Source: an uncultured Micrococcales bacterium
GTDB lineage: Bacteria; Actinomycetota; Actinomycetes; S36-B12; UBA10799
Assembly (NCBI GenBank): GCA_937952095.1
Contig: CALFYG010000265.1
Coordinates: forward strand, 1 to 10,692
Reading direction: 5' to 3'
Length of the DNA stretch: 10,692 bases
A program made the translations under genes and the position numbers. This document shows, in pieces, positions 6,017 to 10,692 of the stretch. How positions within the stretch are numbered: position 1 is the first letter of the stretch; every line of letters starts with the position of its first letter. A model generated the notes under the pieces. It searched no databases and was not told the DNA's origin. It saw only the letters and a list, made by a program, of their open reading frames with translations.

Positions 6017-6666
6017 CGTACACCGGCAAGACCCGGGTCGGGGGGCCCGCCCAAGTCCACGAACTCGGTCTGCTGAGCATCTCGAAGCTCGCCGTCGGAC
6101 CGATGGACAACAACTGCTACCTCCTGCGCTGCCGACGCACAGGCGAACAACTGCTCATCGACGCGGCGGCCGAACCAGACCGCATCCTCGACCTCATCGG
6201 ACCCGACGGGGTGGTCGCGGTGGTGACCACCCACGCGCATCAAGACCATTGGGGTGCGCTGCAGGCCGTGCTGGAGGCGACCGGCGCTGTCAGCATCGCG
6301 CACGCGATCGACGCTGACAGCATCGGTGCCCAGGTGGACCGGACCGTCGTGGACGGCGATGTCATCAGCGTCGGCGATTGCGATCTGCAGGTGATCCACC
6401 TGGTGGGTCACACGCCCGGCTCGATCGCGCTGCTCTACGACGACCCGCAGGGTGAGCCACACTTGTTCACCGGGGACTGCCTGTTCCCGGGCGGCGTCGG
6501 CAAGACCTGGCGACCGGAGGACTTCGACACGTTGCTCGCGATGGTGAGGGAGAAGATTTTCGACCGGCTGCCCGACGAGACGTGGGTGTATCCCGGGCAC
6601 GGCAACGACACCAGCCTCGGCGCCGAACGCCCATCTCTGCCCGAGTGGGAAGCGCGGCGCTGGTGA
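6013..6666 (+). CDS. Metallo-beta-lactamase-fold hydrolase (glyoxalase II-like)
   Basis: A 217-residue cytosolic metallo-hydrolase with no signal peptide. The zinc-site motifs are all present and in order: THAHQDH (His74, His76, Asp78, His79), GHTPGS (His133), FTGDCLF (Asp155) and YPGHG (His196). This supports a dinuclear metal centre of the glyoxalase II / MBL type. Actinobacteria generally lack glutathione, so a glutathione thioester is unlikely; another thioester or small-molecule ester is possible, and the substrate is unknown. Length and motif spacing fit the short MBL proteins found near uvrA in actinobacteria (from memory, as in mycobacteria). It overlaps its upstream neighbour by ATGA and its downstream neighbour by GTGA, so the three genes form a tight operon. 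Confidence 0.9.
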   Translation: MTYTGKTRVGGPAQVHELGLLSISKLAVGPMDNNCYLLRCRRTGEQLLIDAAAEPDRILDLIGPDGVVAVVTTHAHQDHWGALQAVLEATGAVSIAHAIDADSIGAQVDRTVVDGDVISVGDCDLQVIHLVGHTPGSIALLYDDPQGEPHLFTGDCLFPGGVGKTWRPEDFDTLLAMVREKIFDRLPDETWVYPGHGNDTSLGAERPSLPEWEARRW

Positions 6667-7961
6667 CCGACCCGGTCACCAAGGGGGGCATCTCACTCAC
6701 CTCGGCTGCCGCGATGGGCGTCGGCGGGATGATGGGTGCGGGGCTCTACACGCTGTTGGGGCTGGCCGTGGACAGCACCGGCTCGTTGTTGCCCTTCGCG
6801 TTCCTGCTTGCCGGCTTCGCAGCCGCCTTCTCGGTCTACTCGTACTCGAAACTCGGCGCGAAATATCCCAGCCGCGGAGGCGCTGCACAGTTCCTCCTCG
6901 AGGAGTACGGACAAGGTGTGGTGTCCGGCGGACTCAACGTCTTCCAATACGTCGCCTACCTGATCGCGACGGCGCTGTACGCGGCAGGCTTCGCCGAATA
7001 CTTCACAGTGGTGCTCGGCGGGGACCTCCCGGACTGGACGGCGAAGGCCATCGGTGCCGGCGTCGTGGTGCTGTTCACCCTCGTGAACATGGTTGGCACC
7101 CGTCTGGTCGGCCGAGCCGAGACCATCATCATCGGCGTGGAATCGGTGATCCTCGTCGCCTTCATCGCATTGGGGGTCGGGAAGGCGGACTTCGGCCAGG
7201 TCCTCGGGGGTGAGCATCCCAACGGCGTTGTGGGCGTTTTGACCGGTGCCGCGCTGCTCTACGTCACCTATCAGGGCTTCGGGGTCGTGACGAACACCTC
7301 GGGTGAGATGCTGCACCCGAACAAGGAACTGCCGCGGGCGATGTTCAGTGCCCTGGCCATCGTGGCCGTGGTGTACCTGGTGGTGAGCACCCTGGTGGTC
7401 GGTCTGCTGAGTGTGGCGAAAATGCAGCAGGACGCCGGGCACGTGCTGGCCGACGCAGGCGAGGCAGTGCTCGGGAACGTCGGCTTCCTGGTCATCTCCG
7501 GGGCCGCGATCCTGGCCACTGCGTCCGCGGTGAACGCCACCATCTTCGCCGCCTCCAACGTGGGCTACGACGTGTCACAGAACCACCAGATCTCTGCATC
7601 ACTGACCCGGACCGTGTGGCGGTCGACCCCGGTGGCCCTGTTCGTGTCCGGATCGGTGACGGTCCTGTTCGTCCTGTTCTTCCCGCTGTCCGCGGTCGGA
7701 CAGATGACGAGCCTGGCGTTCTTGGTGGTCTATGGCAGCGTCAGCTACGGACACCTCCGGCTGCGGGCCCACACCGGGGCCAAAGCGTGGCCGCTGTGGA
7801 CGGCAGTGGTCCTCAATGCCGCCCTGTTCATCGCTCTGCTCATCGACGCGGTGCGGTCGGGATCACCCGCGACCTGGATCACTCTGCTCGCGGCACTGTT
7901 CGGCAGTTTCGCGTTCGAGGCCTACTTCAGACGGCGTCACCCGCAGCCTCCGCCCGCATGA
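6663..7961 (+). CDS. APC-superfamily amino-acid-type permease
   Basis: A 432-residue secondary transporter with about 12 hydrophobic segments. The first carries the glycine-rich helix break GVGGMMGAG (about 19-27), the substrate/ion-binding break typical of the amino acid-polyamine-organocation superfamily. The second ends in YSKLGAKYPSRGG, also typical. The substrate is unknown; amino acid or related amine uptake or exchange is the usual role. GTG 6663 overlaps the stop of the preceding gene (GTGA) and gives a protein starting directly before the first membrane segment. An upstream ATG at 6582 would add 27 Arg-rich residues inside the preceding gene and is unlikely. A weak GGGAAG lies 10 nt before the GTG. 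The 3' end overlaps the opposite-strand ClC gene by 35 bp. Confidence 0.87.
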   Translation: MTDPVTKGGISLTSAAAMGVGGMMGAGLYTLLGLAVDSTGSLLPFAFLLAGFAAAFSVYSYSKLGAKYPSRGGAAQFLLEEYGQGVVSGGLNVFQYVAYLIATALYAAGFAEYFTVVLGGDLPDWTAKAIGAGVVVLFTLVNMVGTRLVGRAETIIIGVESVILVAFIALGVGKADFGQVLGGEHPNGVVGVLTGAALLYVTYQGFGVVTNTSGEMLHPNKELPRAMFSALAIVAVVYLVVSTLVVGLLSVAKMQQDAGHVLADAGEAVLGNVGFLVISGAAILATASAVNATIFAASNVGYDVSQNHQISASLTRTVWRSTPVALFVSGSVTVLFVLFFPLSAVGQMTSLAFLVVYGSVSYGHLRLRAHTGAKAWPLWTAVVLNAALFIALLIDAVRSGSPATWITLLAALFGSFAFEAYFRRRHPQPPPA

Positions 7962-9258
7962 GACGCTCGCGCAAGACGTCGTAGATCGGGGTCGATCCGA
8001 GCATCGTGCACACCACCATCGCAGTGCCCGCTGCGACCAGCATCGGGACCAGAACGGCCGTGGTCGCCGTCATCTCGACGCAGAGAACGATGCCGGTGAG
8101 CGGGGAGCGGACAACGGCCGCGAAGAAGGTCGACATCCCGACGATCGCGAACGCTGCGACCGGGAGTCCGGCGGACGGAACGAGTGTGTTCACCCCCACG
8201 GCGAGCACGGATCCGATGGTGGCCCCCACGACGAGCAACGGTGCGAACAGCCCACCGGGTGTGCCCGCGCTGTAGGACAAGGGCCCCAAGAACCAGCGGA
8301 CCAGCAGGATGACCAGCAACGTGCCGAAGGGGAAGTCCACGTTGAGGACCCGGTCCGCGAGGATCTCCCCGCCCCCGACGAGCCACGGCGCTGCGACCCC
8401 GAGTAGCCCCACCAGCGCCCCGATCACCGCGGCCTTGGCTTCTGGGGGCCACCCCTTCCAGCGCTGCATGAGGTCGAGGTTCCACACGATCAGCCGGTTG
8501 TAGTACATCCCCAACACAGCGACCAGTGCACCGAGAGCGACGTAGAGCGGCAGGACCCACAGAGGACCCTGATCCACGCGCCCGACGGGCAGGACAGGCT
8601 CCCTTCCGACGATCAGGTAGGCGGTGGCCAGCGCCACACTCGATCCGACGAGGGTGGCGACCAGCAATCGGGTGCGGATGGCCCGATCCAGTTCCTCGAG
8701 CACGAAGACGGCCCCTCCGAGGGGGGCGCTGAAGGCCACACCCAGACCCGCTCCGGCCAGCGCCGAACTCAGTGTCCGGGTGTCATGGGGGTCCAGGCTG
8801 GCGCGCCGGGACACCTCGCCACCGACGGCCGCGCCCATCTGGACGGTGGGCCCCTCCCGGCCCAGCGCCATGCCCACGCCGAGGGCCAACGTGCCACCGA
8901 CGAACTTCGCCGGGATCACCCGTATCGGAGCGGGGTGCCCCTCGTGACGGACCATCGCCTCGACGCGTTGCACACCACTGCCGGCGGATTCCGGCGACCA
9001 GCGCACTATCGCCCGGGCAGCCGCCACTGCCAGTGCTGCCAAGAAGACCGGCAGCAACAGTCGCACCCCGCCCAGATCACGGCACCAGGCCAGCAGGTCC
9101 TCCCACCACTGGCCCGCGTACCGCAATGCCAGGCGGAACAGACCGCCCAGCACTCCTGTGACCACACCACCCAGTGCAGCCAGGAGGGCGAGCTTGAGCA
9201 GCCCTTGTAGTGAACTGTCGTCCGGTGGGGGCGCGTCAGGCAGCTCCTCGGACGTCAC
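7927..9258 (-). CDS. ClC-family chloride channel / Cl-/H+ antiporter
   Basis: A 443-residue ClC membrane protein lacking C-terminal CBS domains. Key motifs align with E. coli ClC-ec1: GSGVQ with Ser94 (GSGIP), GREGPTVQ with the gating glutamate Glu135 (E148), VLEE with Glu189 at the inner proton-glutamate position (E203), and GGLFAP at 335-340 (GxFxP). The two glutamates suggest an antiporter rather than a channel. However, the ion-coordinating tyrosine (Y445 in ClC-ec1) aligns without gaps to Thr400 in EMTATT, and the Pro of GSGIP is Gln. The GTG start lies 6 nt after a TAGAAT box, suggesting leaderless translation. The gene is 27 bp downstream of terC on the same strand and its 3' end overlaps the convergent permease gene. 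Confidence 0.94.
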   Translation of the reverse strand: MTSEELPDAPPPDDSSLQGLLKLALLAALGGVVTGVLGGLFRLALRYAGQWWEDLLAWCRDLGGVRLLLPVFLAALAVAAARAIVRWSPESAGSGVQRVEAMVRHEGHPAPIRVIPAKFVGGTLALGVGMALGREGPTVQMGAAVGGEVSRRASLDPHDTRTLSSALAGAGLGVAFSAPLGGAVFVLEELDRAIRTRLLVATLVGSSVALATAYLIVGREPVLPVGRVDQGPLWVLPLYVALGALVAVLGMYYNRLIVWNLDLMQRWKGWPPEAKAAVIGALVGLLGVAAPWLVGGGEILADRVLNVDFPFGTLLVILLVRWFLGPLSYSAGTPGGLFAPLLVVGATIGSVLAVGVNTLVPSAGLPVAAFAIVGMSTFFAAVVRSPLTGIVLCVEMTATTAVLVPMLVAAGTAMVVCTMLGSTPIYDVLRERLMRAEAAGDAV

Positions 9259-9264
9259 GGCGTG

Positions 9265-9270
9265 ATTCTA
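9265..9270 (-). promoter_or_regulatory. Candidate -10 box for a leaderless ClC transcript
   Basis: TAGAAT on the minus strand is followed by 6 nt (CACGCC) and the GTG at 9258. It sits in the 27-bp gap after terC, so the ClC gene may have its own promoter as well as read-through from uvrB-terC. No -35 is evident. Confidence 0.55.
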
Positions 9271-9285
9271 GGGCGCGTGTGGGCG

Positions 9286-10278
9286 CTATTCCTTGCCGGA
9301 GGGATCGGCGGGTTCGACGTACCGTTCGTGCAGCAGGCTGGCGATGACCGTGATGGTGAGGATGACGATGATCACCAACAGACTCAGCCAGTTGGAGATC
9401 ACGGGGACGTCGAACGGTTCCCCGTTGTTCAGGAAGGGCAGGGCGTTCTCGTGCATCGCCTCGAGGATGAGTTTCACGCCGATGAAACCCAGCACGGCGG
9501 CCAAGCCGATCCCGAGGAACACAAGCCGATCGAGGAGGTTTCCCAGCAGGAAGAACAACTGACGTAGCCCCATCAACGCGAACACGTTGGCGGTGAAGAC
9601 CAGGAACGGGATCTGGGTGAGTCCGAAGATGGCCGGGATGCTGTCCACCGCGAACAGCAGGTCGGTGGTGCCGATGGCGATCAGGACGACGAGCATCGGC
9701 GTGAAGACCCGCCGGCCGTCGAGAACCATGCGCATCTTGGTGCCGTGGAAGTCCGGTGCGATCGGTACCAGGCGGGCCACCAACCGGACCACGGCGTTCT
9801 CCTTGTACTCCTCGTCGTCGTCCTCGCCATGGGTGGCCAGACGGATCGCGGTGATGATGAGGAAGATCCCGAAGATGTAGAAGACCCAGGAGAACTGCGC
9901 GATGATCGCGGCACCGAGTGCGATGAATATCCCGCGCAGGACGAGCGCGATGATGATCCCCCACATCAGGACGTACTGCTGCAGCTCTCTGGGCACGTAG
10001 AACCGGGCCATGATCAGGACGAACACGAAGAGGTTGTCGACGCTCAGTGAGTACTCCGTCAGCCATCCGGAGAAGAACTGCACTGCGATGTCGCCCCCGA
10101 ACTGCCAGCCGAGGAACAGGCCGAACAGGATGGCCGACCCGACGAAGAGTCCGAGCCAGCGCAGCAGTTCCGGGGTCTTGGGAACATGGGGGCGGCGGCC
10201 GACGATCCAGAAGTCGAGGGTGAACAGCACCAGGAACAACGCGATGGTGGCAGCCCACAGCCACCCGGGGACGGTCAC
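9286..10278 (-). CDS. terC: TerC-family integral membrane protein
   Basis: A 330-residue membrane protein of the TerC/Alx family; characterised members export manganese or support metal loading of secreted proteins, and the name comes from tellurite resistance. About eight or nine hydrophobic segments are visible. The family's acidic membrane motifs are present: TEYSLSVDNLFVF (Glu75, Asp81) and GTTDLLFAVDSIPAIFG (Asp206, Asp212). A cytoplasmic acidic loop (GEDDDEEYKEN, 151-161) separates the two halves. GTG 10278 overlaps the uvrB stop codon as GTGA, so translation is probably coupled to uvrB. An AGGA about 9 nt upstream lies within the uvrB coding end. The stop is TAG, and the ClC gene follows after 27 bp. 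The adjacency of terC and uvrB is, from memory, common in actinobacteria. The metal substrate here is inferred only. Confidence 0.93.
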   Translation of the reverse strand: MTVPGWLWAATIALFLVLFTLDFWIVGRRPHVPKTPELLRWLGLFVGSAILFGLFLGWQFGGDIAVQFFSGWLTEYSLSVDNLFVFVLIMARFYVPRELQQYVLMWGIIIALVLRGIFIALGAAIIAQFSWVFYIFGIFLIITAIRLATHGEDDDEEYKENAVVRLVARLVPIAPDFHGTKMRMVLDGRRVFTPMLVVLIAIGTTDLLFAVDSIPAIFGLTQIPFLVFTANVFALMGLRQLFFLLGNLLDRLVFLGIGLAAVLGFIGVKLILEAMHENALPFLNNGEPFDVPVISNWLSLLVIIVILTITVIASLLHERYVEPADPSGKE

Positions 10279-10692
10279 GACCGCGCGTCCTGCATGCCCC
10301 GTAGTTCCTTCTTCAACTCGGCGATCTCGTCTCGATATCTGGCCGCCACTTCGAACTGCAACTCTTCGGCGGCGTTGTGCATGGCCTGCGTCAGTTGTTC
10401 TATCAGATCGGCCAGATCCTGTGCCGGCATGGATCCGAGAGCCGTGGCATGACGGCCCACCTCCGCGGCCGGGGCTTTCGGTCCCACGCCCCTGCTCAGA
10501 CCGCGGCCCGAGCCGGCCAGGAGTTCCTGGGTGTCGGCATCCTCGCGGGCCAGCAGGTCGGTGATGTCAGCGATCTTCTTGCGGATGGGTTGCGGATCGA
10601 GGCCCCGCTCCTCGTTGTAGGCGATCTGCTTGGCGCGGCGCCGGTTGGTCTCATCGATGGCCGTGCGCATCGACTCTGTGATGGTGTCGGCG
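10275..10692 (-). CDS. uvrB: UvrABC system protein B, C-terminal part (runs off right edge)
   Basis: The last 138 residues of UvrB, the helicase-like subunit that verifies the lesion and recruits UvrC. The visible part starts in the conserved ADTITESM..AI.ETNRRR..Q..YN stretch at the end of helicase domain 3. A Gly/Ala-rich linker follows, and then the C-terminal UVR domain (about the last 40 residues, DLIEQLTQAMHNAAEELQFE onward, with AARYRDEIAELKKEL), the helical hairpin that contacts UvrC. The 5' part, with the Walker motifs and beta-hairpin, lies beyond the window. The TGA stop overlaps the terC start. Confidence 0.97.
   Translation of the reverse strand, partial: ADTITESMRTAIDETNRRRAKQIAYNEERGLDPQPIRKKIADITDLLAREDADTQELLAGSGRGLSRGVGPKAPAAEVGRHATALGSMPAQDLADLIEQLTQAMHNAAEELQFEVAARYRDEIAELKKELRGMQDARS

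Noticed and set aside
6582..6662. Upstream ATG as the start of the permease
   Set aside because: It would add 27 Arg-rich residues translated from inside the MBL gene (covering its YPGHG codons), while GTG 6663 gives the usual GTGA overlap.
9411..9420. GAAC-like and GTTC-like bases near 9412-9421 as a LexA site
   Set aside because: The sequence is inside terC coding and the half-sites lack the required spacing.
9236..10264. Long minus-strand open frame (342 codons) overlapping terC
   Set aside because: Same strand but another frame than the clear TerC protein; the translation is Arg/His/Pro-rich without hydrophobic segments, so it is a frame shadow.
1..10692. Mobile element, CRISPR array, toxin-antitoxin or defence genes
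   Set aside because: No transposase, integrase, repeat array, terminal inverted repeats or known defence motifs were seen, and composition looks uniform across the window.

Overview
The window comes from a high-GC actinobacterium (Actinomycetota). The support is strong G/C bias at third codon positions, many GTG starts, start codons placed 6-7 nt after TANNNT boxes (the leaderless layout common in this phylum), and actinobacterial-looking UvrA/UvrB/UvrC proteins. I cannot name the genus. The window is gene-dense: every base lies within about 75 nt of a coding region, and I see no tRNA, rRNA, insertion sequence, CRISPR array or prophage gene.

Layout. (1) The 5' half of uvrC runs leftward off the window at 587-1. 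(2) A divergent secreted SGNH hydrolase (620-1198, +) meets tail-to-tail a related membrane-anchored SGNH protein (1870-1223, -), which is cotranscribed behind a Rieske iron-sulfur lipoprotein (2314-1871, -). (3) uvrA (5226-2386, -) lies upstream of that pair. (4) Divergent from uvrA is a rightward run of three overlapping genes: a DUF1275/YoaK-type membrane protein (5300-6016), a metallo-beta-lactamase-fold hydrolase (6013-6666) and an APC-superfamily amino-acid-type permease (6663-7961). (5) Running leftward from the right edge are the 3' end of uvrB (10692-10275), terC (10278-9286, start overlapping the uvrB stop) and a ClC-type chloride channel/antiporter (9258-7927), whose 3' end overlaps the permease gene by 35 bp on the opposite strand.

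How the genes relate. All three nucleotide excision repair genes (uvrA, uvrB, uvrC) fall in less than 11 kb. This resembles, from memory, a neighbourhood conserved in many actinobacteria in which terC, a metallo-hydrolase and a Rieske protein sit among the uvr genes. UvrA and UvrB find the lesion and UvrC makes the two incisions. The remaining genes encode envelope, transport or redox proteins with no proven link to repair. The clearest extra signal is regulatory. Five genes start 6-7 nt after a TANNNT box, the uvrA and uvrC promoters share a common core, and uvrA has a candidate PafBC-type DNA-damage element at the expected spacing. I did not find a convincing undescribed system here; most of the window is ordinary conserved chromosome.
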